NCBI GenBank assembly: GCA_012727545.1
Contig: JAAYHA010000061.1
Coordinates: 1-15,289, forward strand
DNA: 15,289 nucleotides
Source of the DNA: Synergistaceae bacterium
GTDB taxonomy: Bacteria > Synergistota > Synergistia > Synergistales > Synergistaceae
Direction of reading: 5' to 3'
A program made the translations under genes and the position numbers. The notes under the pieces were generated by a model. It made no database searches. It was not told where the DNA came from and worked only from the letters and a program-made list of their open reading frames with translations. Below are positions 1-7,392 of the stretch, one piece after another. Each line of letters begins with the position of its first letter. Positions within the stretch are counted from its first letter, which is position 1.

Positions 1-616
1 CCAGTATTCTGCCGTCAATTATTGCGCTTGTATCCAGTATCTTCGGTATAGAGTAGAAAAACTCAGGGGCAACGTCAAGACCTGCCTCTTTTTCTTCTTC
101 CCCGTTTTCATTCTTCTTTTTGCGTTTAGGAAGCCTGAGCCTGATATCACCGATATTAGTTATTACGCTCCAGATATCGTCTTTTCGTTTAGCAAAGAAA
201 CGAAGCCCCAGATATCCAAGGGCGACATTCAGCAGTACTGCAATATATACCCCTATTCCTCCCGGAATTCTTGACATCGGCATAGCGATGAGGTTGGCAA
301 GCAAAAGGCCCAGTATGAGGCCAAGCAGGCTCACTGTAAGTTCCGGTACACTGGTATTCTGGAGTTTTGATTCTGTAAACTGTGCGAATTTGCTAACGCT
401 TAACCAGAATATTGGTGCTAGGATAAAGCCGAAACATGCTGAAATAATAACAATAAATACAGTTGTTGCTATTGGGTGAAGCAGAGTGACAGATGGCCAC
501 CAGTTCTGTTCTATGGCTATTTTTGATATCTGATAGCCGGCAGCGGCACATATAAAAATCATCACTGCTCTGACCAATCTTTTCATTACAGCTGAAAGAC
601 CGGATCCGGATGACAT
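1..616 (-). CDS. yacL: YacL-type PIN/TRAM membrane protein, N-terminal part (runs off the window)
   Basis: The reading frame is open from an ATG at 616 to the window edge, giving 205 codons. About four hydrophobic helices (near residues 15-35, 47-72, 92-112 and 118-140) are followed by a basic, then acidic linker. The frame then enters KILDTSAIIDGRIL, the classic start of a PIN nuclease-like domain with its first metal-binding Asp. Membrane helices followed by a PIN domain are the YacL architecture. The family normally ends in a TRAM RNA-binding domain, which would lie outside the window. An AAAGGAG Shine-Dalgarno just upstream supports this start. The gene follows recR by about 70 bases on the same strand, so it may be co-transcribed with ybaB and recR. 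The cellular role of YacL is poorly defined; nuclease activity is inferred from the fold only. Confidence 0.85.
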   Translation of the reverse strand, partial: MSSGSGLSAVMKRLVRAVMIFICAAAGYQISKIAIEQNWWPSVTLLHPIATTVFIVIISACFGFILAPIFWLSVSKFAQFTESKLQNTSVPELTVSLLGLILGLLLANLIAMPMSRIPGGIGVYIAVLLNVALGYLGLRFFAKRKDDIWSVITNIGDIRLRLPKRKKKNENGEEEKEAGLDVAPEFFYSIPKILDTSAIIDGRIL

Positions 617-687
617 TTTGTGTTCTCCTTTCATACTATTTTGTGGATCATGTTGCTTTTCTTTGTTGGTGTGGTCCTCTCCTGTTT

Positions 688-1302
688 TTATTTTCCAGGC
701 ATCTCCTTTCTTGATTCCATAGCCATATGCAGCGTAACTCTGTCTGCATAACCTATGCTTCCTCCCACGGGCAGACCGTATGAAAGCCTTGAGATCTTAA
801 CCGGAATATCTTCCAGTGCTTCCTGTATCGCAAAAGCTGTCAGGTCTCCCTCTATCCTTGGTGCGGTAGCGAGTACGATCTCCTCAATTTTTAGGTCGCA
901 GACCCTTTCCTTTAGCTTTGTGATGCTCTCTTCGGGAATATCCTGTTCATCTAGCGGCGACACCTGTCCTCCAAGAATATGGTACAAGCCGTTGAATATG
1001 CCTGCCTGCTCTATAGAGATACAGTCCTCGTCGCTTTCTACAACACACATAATTTTACGGTTCCTCATTTTGTCCCTGCAGATGGAACATGGTTCAATGT
1101 CAGTTATGTTTCCGCATTCACTGCAGTGGTGAGTCTCTTCCTTGACCTGTTTTATGGTGCCTATAAACTCATTTACCCAGCTGCTGTCCTGCTTTAAAAT
1201 AAAAAACACCATGCGCCGGGCAGTTTTTTCACCTATGCCAGGCAGTTTACTCCAAAGTTTTATAAGTTTGTGTACTGAGCCAGGCAGTGAAGTGACTGAC
1301 AT
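688..1302 (-). CDS. recR: Recombination mediator protein RecR
   Basis: RecR works with RecF/RecO to load RecA at single-strand gaps. The protein has 204 residues, the usual family size. Domains in order are a helix-hairpin-helix (LPGIGEKTARR, residues 20-30), a four-cysteine zinc finger (C60, C63, C72, C75), a Toprim domain starting at CVVES (86-90) with GLYHILGG (105-112), and the C-terminal GLPVGGSIGYADRVTL (177-191). The usual ATNPT-EGE stretch reads ATAPRIEGD here, a mild deviation. The gene begins 7 bases after ybaB ends. It has no clear Shine-Dalgarno, so translation is probably coupled to ybaB. The ybaB-recR pairing is very common in bacteria and supports both calls. Confidence 0.97.
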   Translation of the reverse strand: MSVTSLPGSVHKLIKLWSKLPGIGEKTARRMVFFILKQDSSWVNEFIGTIKQVKEETHHCSECGNITDIEPCSICRDKMRNRKIMCVVESDEDCISIEQAGIFNGLYHILGGQVSPLDEQDIPEESITKLKERVCDLKIEEIVLATAPRIEGDLTAFAIQEALEDIPVKISRLSYGLPVGGSIGYADRVTLHMAMESRKEMPGK

Positions 1303-1309
1303 ATGATGA

Positions 1310-1621
1310 TTACATCAGACCGGGAAATCCGCCCATTCCCCCGGTAATAGAATTCATTTTGTTGTTTGCCATTTCTTTGCTCTGTTTGAGTGCTTCTTTG
1401 ATGGCTGATATGATCAGGTCTTCCAACATTTCAACATCCTTGGGATCAACTACCTCCGGTGAAATGGATACTGAAAGAACATCTCCGTGTCCGTTTACTG
1501 TTGCCTTTACCATCCCGCCACCGGAAACTCCCTCGACAACAGTGCCGGCAAGCTGTTCCTGGGCTAAAGCCATTTCCGCCTGCATACGCTGTGCCTGCTT
1601 CAAGAGTTTGTCCATTTTCAT
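1310..1621 (-). CDS. ybaB: YbaB/EbfC family nucleoid-associated protein
   Basis: This is a small DNA-binding protein (103 residues) of the YbaB/EbfC family, which acts as a dimer on the nucleoid. The sequence shows the family pattern: an N-terminal amphipathic helix rich in Met, Gln and Glu (MDKLLKQAQRMQAEM), a central sheet with VKATVNGHGDVLSVSI, the SPEVVDPKDVEMLEDLI segment, and a C-terminal helix ending in a Gly/Met-rich tail. The start at 1621 is chosen over the ATG two codons later because AAGGAAG lies 8 bases in front of it. The gene sits immediately upstream of recR. The usual third partner, dnaX, is not present upstream; the glycosyltransferase gene at 1761-3515 is there instead. Confidence 0.95.
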   Translation of the reverse strand: MKMDKLLKQAQRMQAEMALAQEQLAGTVVEGVSGGGMVKATVNGHGDVLSVSISPEVVDPKDVEMLEDLIISAIKEALKQSKEMANNKMNSITGGMGGFPGLM

Positions 1622-1760
1622 AAAAAGATCTTCCTTTCGATAAAGACGATATTTGTTTGTTTAAATATAAAGTATACAACGTTATTATTATAAGCGCCAC
1701 ATGGAAATGCGTAATAAAACAATGAAATTTATATAATAAGTATTTTTGCCCAATGGACCT
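1622..1760 (-). promoter_or_regulatory. AT-rich intergenic region with possible promoter for ybaB-recR
   Basis: This 139-base AT-rich gap separates the glycosyltransferase gene from ybaB. On the minus strand it has a perfect TATAAT at 1692-1687, about 65 bases before the ybaB start. I see no good -35 at the right spacing (the best is TTACGC, 16 bases away, a poor match). No obvious terminator for the upstream gene is present. The promoter call rests on the -10 box and the base composition only. Confidence 0.3.
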
Positions 1761-3515
1761 TTAAACTGCCTCCGGATCTTCATTAGATTGGTCAGGATTG
1801 AAATTATCGAGATGAAATGCGGTCAGGATTACATAAAAGGCAAAGACCGGCAGTTTGAGTATTCTTCTCCAGCGCCAGGGTTCCTGCATGGTACGGTAAA
1901 GCCATTCAAGACATAGTTTTTGCCATATAATCGGTGCTCTTGTCAACTTGCCTGAGATCACGTCCATAGTTCCGCCGATCCCCATGCCGACAGTTGCACC
2001 TGAGCTTGCAAGATTTTCTTCAAGCCAGTATTCCTGTTTGGGGACACCCAGGCCAACAAAAAGGATCCTTGCGCCGCTTTCTTTTATATTTTGACAGATC
2101 TTATCTGTCTCTTCGTCTTTGAAGTATCCATCCCTTGTACCGGAAATGATAAGGCCGGGATATTTTTCAGTAAGTTTTTGAGCTGCAGTCTCAGCGATTC
2201 CGGGAGTTCCACCAAGCAACCAGATCCCCCACCCTTCATAGGATGCCCTCTTGCATATATGCTCTGTAAATTCAACTCCCGGGATCCTTTCCTGGATTGG
2301 GGTATGGAGCAGTTTAAGGGCGGCAATAAGTCCGGCTCCGTCAGGCAGGACAAGAGCAGCATTTCTTACAATTTTTCTGTATCTTGCGTCAGTTCTGCTT
2401 CTCAATGCTGCAAGGGCATCGGGGGTCACGATCATGCAATGGTCAGTCCCTTTGTTTATCCAGTGCTGAACCTGAGTAAGAGCATAATTTAAAGAAATGT
2501 TGTCGACCCTTATACCCCAGAGGTCAGGTTTTCTGGACTGACTTTTGTCTGATCTTGCCGCGTATCTGAAAAAGATCCCGGTAACAGTGAAGAGAGCAAC
2601 AGTAGCAGCCATCAGGGCCAGGAAGCTTGTAGCGCCTGTCTGGATAAAAGCGGCAATGCAGCCGATGAGAGCACAGATCATTACCACTGTATGGACTGAA
2701 GTCGCGTGGTCCATTCCCCTGCTAAGAAGTTTCCTGTATAGGATCAGGTTGCCTGTAGGTTTAGGCGAGAAGGCCGCGCTTACTACGCTTATGGAGGTCT
2801 CTATCAAAGGAAGCATGAAAAGTCCAAGAGGCAAGACTGCAAGGGTATAAAATGCGACCCCTTTGCTGACTCCAAAAATAGAAAGCCCGGCAAAGAGAGT
2901 CCCCCACAGGGCTGTCAGAGGTTCTGTAAGCCTTCTGTACGCATGAATATGCCTGCTCCAGAAGACAAGTATAAGGACCATGCCTATTATGCAGAGCTGA
3001 ACTGCTTCCCTAAGGTTTTGCGATGAGAGCATTATGACTATGGAGACAAGCGTCCAGCTGACGGTAAGAAGCAGACCGCACATGCCGGGTATCTCATCGA
3101 TCTCCTGAAAGAAAATAGGGAATATTCCTATCCAGAGGGTGCTGATAGCGATCGATGCAAAATATGAAAGGTAGTAGTACTCTCCCTGAGCAAACTCAAT
3201 GAAGGCTATCCTCGGGCCGAAAAGAGAAAAACCAAGTCCTACTATGAAGTAGAGAAATCTGAGGTTCTTGCCCCTGGTCACCTTTTGGCAGAAGCCAACG
3301 CATGCAGCAGCAACGCCTGCTGCAATAGTTATCTTGAGGGGTCTGTCAGGCGCCCATATTCCGCAGAGAGCCCAGGCAGCGACCAGGGTAATGTCCTTGA
3401 GATAATAGTACTGATCGCTCTCAAGGTATTTTTTAAAGAATTTCTGTATAAATATACATATAACGGCGACAAATAGAACTAAAAAAACCGTCAGTGTGTA
3501 GTTGCTGTCAGACAT
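1761..3515 (-). CDS. Membrane-anchored WecG/TagA/CpsF glycosyltransferase fused to a degenerate TagO/WecA-like domain
   Basis: A protein of 584 residues in two parts. Residues 1 to about 325 are highly hydrophobic (around ten helices). They follow the layout of polyprenyl-phosphate HexNAc-1-phosphate transferases (TagO/WecA), but the catalytic motifs are replaced: QEIDEIPG stands where NLIDGLDG is expected, TEPLTALWGT where FMGDTGALFLG is expected, and ILYRKLL where HLHHRLL is expected. Residues about 335-575 are a WecG/TagA domain, which normally adds N-acetylmannosamine (or a related sugar) to undecaprenyl-PP-GlcNAc in making cell-surface polymers. Visible residues are T364-P-D366 (Asn in the best-studied TagA), LPDG with the likely catalytic D392, R410 in ERIPGVEF, and GVPKQE with Q494. 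A start six codons upstream (3533) exists, but the only Shine-Dalgarno (GGAGG, 3531-3527) overlaps it and fits the ATG at 3515. Confidence 0.88.
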   Translation of the reverse strand: MSDSNYTLTVFLVLFVAVICIFIQKFFKKYLESDQYYYLKDITLVAAWALCGIWAPDRPLKITIAAGVAAACVGFCQKVTRGKNLRFLYFIVGLGFSLFGPRIAFIEFAQGEYYYLSYFASIAISTLWIGIFPIFFQEIDEIPGMCGLLLTVSWTLVSIVIMLSSQNLREAVQLCIIGMVLILVFWSRHIHAYRRLTEPLTALWGTLFAGLSIFGVSKGVAFYTLAVLPLGLFMLPLIETSISVVSAAFSPKPTGNLILYRKLLSRGMDHATSVHTVVMICALIGCIAAFIQTGATSFLALMAATVALFTVTGIFFRYAARSDKSQSRKPDLWGIRVDNISLNYALTQVQHWINKGTDHCMIVTPDALAALRSRTDARYRKIVRNAALVLPDGAGLIAALKLLHTPIQERIPGVEFTEHICKRASYEGWGIWLLGGTPGIAETAAQKLTEKYPGLIISGTRDGYFKDEETDKICQNIKESGARILFVGLGVPKQEYWLEENLASSGATVGMGIGGTMDVISGKLTRAPIIWQKLCLEWLYRTMQEPWRWRRILKLPVFAFYVILTAFHLDNFNPDQSNEDPEAV

Positions 3516-3592
3516 TAATGGTCGTTCCTCCATTTAAATATAGGCAGAGTAAGCCTTTTTTCACACTCTATCCTACCATGTTTGCCTTTATT

Positions 3593-3639
3593 AAAAAAGG
3601 GAGACAGAGCAAAAGTCAGGGGTATTGCTCTCCCCTGAC
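3593..3639 (-). terminator. Terminator after serS, with two mutually exclusive hairpins
   Basis: Read on the minus strand after serS, GTCAGGGG (3639-3632) pairs perfectly with CCCCTGAC (3622-3615) around a 9-base loop and is followed by TTTT. An alternative hairpin pairs AGAGCAA from that loop (3631-3625) with TTGCTCT (3612-3606), can extend with GGG/CCC, and ends exactly at a run of six T (3598-3593). Either form would act as a Rho-independent terminator for the uvrC-rib-serS operon. Confidence 0.7.
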
Positions 3640-3668
3640 CTGATCGATCTGACAAAATATGATCATGC

Positions 3669-4940
3669 TTATTTTATTGTCTCCATACCTCCGGCGTACG
3701 GACGCAGCGCATCCGGAACGGTAATGCTCCCATCCTCGTTCTGATAATTCTCCATCAGTGCGATGAGGCACCTGCCTATTGCAATTCCGGAACCGTTAAG
3801 CGTGTGAACGAAGCGTGGCTTGGTACCTGAGGCGGGGCGGTACTTAGTCCCCATCCTTCTTGCCTGGAAATCTTCGCAGTTGCTGCAGGAGCTTATCTCA
3901 CGATAGCAGTTCTGGCTTGGGAGCCAGACTTCGATATCATAAGTTTTTGCTGCTCCAAAGCCCATGTCCCCTGTACATAGGCAAATGACTCTGTATGGTA
4001 TGCCAAGGAGCTGAAGAACTTTTTCTGCACAGTTTGTCATGTGCTCGAGTTCTTCATAGCTTTTATCAGGGGTGCTCAGCTTTACCATTTCTACTTTGTC
4101 AAATTGGTGCTGTCTGAGCATGCCTCTCATGTCTCGTCCGTAGCTGCCGGCCTCACGCCTGAAGCAGGGGGTGAAGGCGCAGTAATATTTAGGCAGGTCG
4201 GACTCGTTCATGATCTCGCCGGCATGCAGGTTAGTCAGTGGCACTTCGGCCGTAGGGATTAGCCATAGGTCGTCATTGGCACATTTATAAAGGTCCTCGG
4301 CAAATTTGGGCAGCTGTCCTGTACCGCTCATCGTACCGGTGTTTACAAGTATCGGTGGCGCGATCTCAGTAAATCCATGCTGGGTAGTATGGAGGTCGAG
4401 CATGAAGTTCATGAGAGCTCTTTCGAGCCTTGCACCCGCTCCCTTAAGCACGGTAAAACGGCTCTCAGCAAGCTGGACTCCCTTTTCAAAATCCATTATC
4501 CCCAAAGGTTCACCCAGGTCCCAGTGGGCTTTCGGTTCAAAAGAGAATTCACGGGGTTTGCCGTGCTTCCTTATTTCAATGTTGTCGTTTTCATCTGCTC
4601 CTACAGGAACAGAATCATGAGGCTTGTTTGGGATCCTCATGGCAAGGTCGTCAAGTTCGGCTTCGATGATCCCAACCTTTTCATCCAGTTCCTTGACCTT
4701 TTCACCTATCAGGCGCATCTCTTCCATCAGCTCGTCGGCATTTTCCCCGGCTTTCTTTTTCATGCCGACCTTTTTTGCGCCTGTGTTACGCTTTTCCTTG
4801 AGTGCTTCAACCTCAAGGAGGGTCTCTCTCCGCATGGAATCCAGCTCAATAAAGCGGTCAAGTGGGAAGGAGTAATTCCTGTTTGCCAGCATTGCGGCAA
4901 ATTCTTCAGTGTTCTCCCTCACCCATTTGATATCAAGCAT
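3669..4940 (-). CDS. serS: Seryl-tRNA synthetase
   Basis: Class II enzyme that charges tRNA-Ser in the cytoplasm; 423 residues, normal length. Residues about 30-100 are a charged coiled-coil arm that grips the long variable arm of tRNA-Ser. The catalytic core has the serine-binding TAE (230-232), motif 2 (FTPCFRREAGSYGRDMRG, 256-273, then LRQHQFDKVE) and motif 3 (GSGIAIGR, 383-390). The start ATG shares its A with the ribH stop codon (TAATG), and GGGGAG lies about 10 bases upstream, so it is the last gene of the uvrC-rib operon and translationally coupled to ribH. No T-box leader is possible at this position. Confidence 0.98.
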   Translation of the reverse strand: MLDIKWVRENTEEFAAMLANRNYSFPLDRFIELDSMRRETLLEVEALKEKRNTGAKKVGMKKKAGENADELMEEMRLIGEKVKELDEKVGIIEAELDDLAMRIPNKPHDSVPVGADENDNIEIRKHGKPREFSFEPKAHWDLGEPLGIMDFEKGVQLAESRFTVLKGAGARLERALMNFMLDLHTTQHGFTEIAPPILVNTGTMSGTGQLPKFAEDLYKCANDDLWLIPTAEVPLTNLHAGEIMNESDLPKYYCAFTPCFRREAGSYGRDMRGMLRQHQFDKVEMVKLSTPDKSYEELEHMTNCAEKVLQLLGIPYRVICLCTGDMGFGAAKTYDIEVWLPSQNCYREISSCSNCEDFQARRMGTKYRPASGTKPRFVHTLNGSGIAIGRCLIALMENYQNEDGSITVPDALRPYAGGMETIK

Positions 4941-5425
4941 TATGCATCAGCTCCCCTGTCGTTGCGCACTTCCCTCAAAAGATTGGCGGTCTCAAGAGCA
5001 GCAAGTGCAGCGTCTGCGCCTTTGTTTCCGGCTTTGCTTCCGGAGCGGGCAAGAGCCTGTTCAAGGTTGTCGCATGTGATTATCCCAAACGCTACAGGGA
5101 TGCGGTGTTCAAGTCCGACATGAGCAAGCCCCTTTGCTGCTTCACCTGCCACGTACTCGTGGTGAGTAGTGTCGCCACGGATAACAGCTCCAAGAGTAAT
5201 GATGGCGTCATATTTGCCGCTCATTGCGATCTCTTTTGCAACCACAGGCTGTTCCCAGGCTCCCGGTGCCCAGAAGACATCAATGTCCTGGTGGCGGACA
5301 TCATGGCGCGTAAGCGCATCTTTTGCGCCCTCTATAAGTTTTGAAGTAATAAGCTCATTGAACCTGGACGCTATAATTGCGAAACGAAGACCGCTCCCGA
5401 TCATATTTCCCTGGATTGTTTTCAT
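4940..5425 (-). CDS. ribH: 6,7-dimethyl-8-ribityllumazine synthase
   Basis: Lumazine synthase condenses the ribityl-aminouracil intermediate with the four-carbon 3,4-dihydroxy-2-butanone 4-phosphate, the step before riboflavin synthase. It has 161 residues, typical for a subunit of the icosahedral or pentameric enzyme. Conserved features are RFN (21-23), PGAWEQP (54-60), GAVIRGDTTHHEYV (79-92) with catalytic His88, and RSGSKAGNKGADAALAALE (127-145), which binds phosphate and completes the active site. A GGGGAG Shine-Dalgarno precedes the ATG. The gene lies 41 bases after ribBA and overlaps serS by one base. Confidence 0.98.
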   Translation of the reverse strand: MKTIQGNMIGSGLRFAIIASRFNELITSKLIEGAKDALTRHDVRHQDIDVFWAPGAWEQPVVAKEIAMSGKYDAIITLGAVIRGDTTHHEYVAGEAAKGLAHVGLEHRIPVAFGIITCDNLEQALARSGSKAGNKGADAALAALETANLLREVRNDRGADA

Positions 5426-5466
5426 TTTGATTCTCCCCTTCTATTCTAATTTTATAATTGGCGTTG

Positions 5467-6711
5467 TTATTGCTGAGTTTCTTCTTTTTCGAGTTCCATG
5501 CACATCGAGTTGCTTAATACGTGCCCCATCTTGCAGACTTTTGTATTCAGATATTTTTCGTTAAACGGGTTTGAGTCGATCTCGATAGGGATCCTTTCAG
5601 TAATTTCAAGCCCATATCCTTTGAGCCCCGTTATCTTGACAGGGTTGTTGGTCATAAGCCTTATCTTTCTGAGTCCAAGGTCTGCCAGGATCTGAGCTCC
5701 CACTCCGTAATCCCTTGAATCAGGAGCGTATCCAAGTGCAACATTGGCCTCAACAGTGTCCATGCCCTTTTCCTGAAGCTCATAGGCTTTGAGTTTGGCA
5801 AGAAGTCCTATCCCCCGTCCTTCCTGTCTCATGTATAGAAGAACTCCCCTTCCTGCTTTTTCTATCATCATCATCGCTTTGTGCAACTGGGGTCCGCAGT
5901 CACATCTGAGAGAACCAAGAAGATCTCCGGTGAAACACTCTGAATGGACACGTACCAAAACGTCCTCCACCCCATCTATGTCCCCTTTTACAAGGGCAAG
6001 GTGAAGTGCGCCCGGATTGTCACCGTATGGGCTGGTGTAAGCATGGCAGACAAAATCCCCCCAGGCTGTCGGCATGTGGACTGTTGCTTCCCTGCGGACA
6101 AACTTTTCCCTCATGACACGGTAATGGATGAGATTCTCAACTGTAATTATCTTCATTTCATGCTTTTTTGCAAATTCAATGAGCTGCGGCAGCCTTGCCA
6201 TGCTTCCGTCTTCATTCATGATCTCGCATATCACGCCGCCTTCGTTGAAACCGGCCATGCGCGAAAGGTCAACAGCGGCCTCAGTGTGTCCGGCTCTTTT
6301 AAGGACTCCCCCGTGACGTGCCACTAACGGGAAAATATGCCCAGGCCTGTGAAAATCCTCAGCCCTTGAAAGCGGGTTCGCAAGGGCTTTGGCTGTAATC
6401 GCCCTTTCTGCAGCAGATATTCCGGTAGTTGTGTCTTTTACGTGGTCAACTGAAACTGTGAAAGCGGTGCCGTGTGAATCGGTGTTGTGCTCCACCATCG
6501 GATTAAGCTGAAGTTTCTTTGCCTGTTCTGCACCTATCGGTACACAGACAAGTCCCCTGGCATTTTTAATCATAAAGTTGATATCCTCGGTTCGGCAGCA
6601 ATCTGCCGCCATAACGAGGTCACCTTCATTTTCCCTGTTTTCGTCGTCAACGACGATTATCATTTTTCCCTGTTTGATTTCGTTTATTGCCTCTTCAATA
6701 GTGTTGAACAT
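5467..6711 (-). CDS. ribBA: Bifunctional 3,4-dihydroxy-2-butanone 4-phosphate synthase / GTP cyclohydrolase II
   Basis: This fusion supplies both starting materials of riboflavin synthesis. The N-terminal RibB half (about 1-200) makes dihydroxybutanone phosphate from ribulose 5-phosphate and shows DDENRENEGD (22-31), HRPGHIFPL (121-129), RAGHTEAAVDL (139-149) and CEIMNEDGSMARL (162-174). The C-terminal RibA half opens GTP and shows zinc ligands C259, C270 and C272 in HSECFTGDLLGSLRCDCG with the family's 11 and 2 spacing, RQEGRGIGL (295-303) and TNNPVKI (354-360). It has 414 residues, normal for RibBA, and both active sites look intact. A GGGGGA motif next to the ribE stop codon serves as the Shine-Dalgarno. 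Confidence 0.98.
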   Translation of the reverse strand: MFNTIEEAINEIKQGKMIIVVDDENRENEGDLVMAADCCRTEDINFMIKNARGLVCVPIGAEQAKKLQLNPMVEHNTDSHGTAFTVSVDHVKDTTTGISAAERAITAKALANPLSRAEDFHRPGHIFPLVARHGGVLKRAGHTEAAVDLSRMAGFNEGGVICEIMNEDGSMARLPQLIEFAKKHEMKIITVENLIHYRVMREKFVRREATVHMPTAWGDFVCHAYTSPYGDNPGALHLALVKGDIDGVEDVLVRVHSECFTGDLLGSLRCDCGPQLHKAMMMIEKAGRGVLLYMRQEGRGIGLLAKLKAYELQEKGMDTVEANVALGYAPDSRDYGVGAQILADLGLRKIRLMTNNPVKITGLKGYGLEITERIPIEIDSNPFNEKYLNTKVCKMGHVLSNSMCMELEKEETQQ

Positions 6712-6726
6712 TCTCTGCTGATCCCC

Positions 6727-7392
6727 CTAGACCCATCCATATTTTACAAGTTTATCCCATGTAAGGGAATTTTTCATCTCCCCGCCTTCGGCGGTATCGG
6801 AAAAACGTGTTTTCAAAAATTTTGTTATATATTTTCCAAGGATGTCTGTTTCAATATTTACAGCATCGCCCTCTTTAAGTTCTGAAAGTGTCGTTTCCGA
6901 GATCGTTGTCGGAATGATGCCGACTGAAAAGTTGTTCGTGGTGACATCTATTACTGTGAGGCTTATTCCGTCTATTGCGACTGAGCCTTTGGAAACGATC
7001 CCGGAGATGAGATCCTGTCCGGCACTGAAATAATATTTTCTGGTCTCGGGATATGTTTCAATTTTCTCGACCCTGGCAAGTCCGTCTATATGACCGGAAA
7101 CTATATGTCCGTCAAGCCTCGAATCGACTCTCATCGCCCTTTCAAGGTTTACCGCAGATCCACTTTTTAAGTTTCCGAGTTTTGTCTTTTTTCTTGTCTC
7201 TTCCATTATTTCTATGCTGAAAGACCTGTTGTCGGACCGGACGACTGTGCTGCATGCTCCCGAGACGGAGACTGAATCGCCTAAACGCAGTTCACCTGCG
7301 ATCTTTGGCGCTTCTATGTCGATCTGCCACACATCGCCCCTGGGATGTATCGCTGAAATTATGCCTATCGTCTCTATAAGTCCGGTGAACAT
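6727..7392 (-). CDS. ribE: Riboflavin synthase, alpha chain
   Basis: Converts two lumazine molecules into riboflavin. It has 221 residues with the two-fold repeat of lumazine-binding barrels: the first starts with the signature MFTGLIETIG and contains GDSVSVSGACSTV (38-50). The second starts near DGHIVSGHIDG (94-104) and contains SVAIDGISLTV (137-147) and GDAVNIETDILGKYI (175-189). The family signature GVCLTV reads GACSTV here, with the conserved Cys kept. An upstream start at 7413 is open, but the family begins at MFTGLIE, and an AGGGGGG Shine-Dalgarno sits at the right distance from the ATG at 7392. It overlaps the end of ribD by 19 bases. Confidence 0.97.
   Translation of the reverse strand: MFTGLIETIGIISAIHPRGDVWQIDIEAPKIAGELRLGDSVSVSGACSTVVRSDNRSFSIEIMEETRKKTKLGNLKSGSAVNLERAMRVDSRLDGHIVSGHIDGLARVEKIETYPETRKYYFSAGQDLISGIVSKGSVAIDGISLTVIDVTTNNFSVGIIPTTISETTLSELKEGDAVNIETDILGKYITKFLKTRFSDTAEGGEMKNSLTWDKLVKYGWV

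Noticed and set aside
3516..3592. Promoter for the glycosyltransferase gene
   Set aside because: TAGGAT and TATATT occur on the minus strand, but neither has a credible -35. A promoter is expected after the serS terminator, yet I cannot place it.
4377..5123. Plus-strand open frame of 248 codons across serS and ribH
   Set aside because: It is antisense to two unmistakable enzymes, crosses their junction, and has no Shine-Dalgarno or family features.
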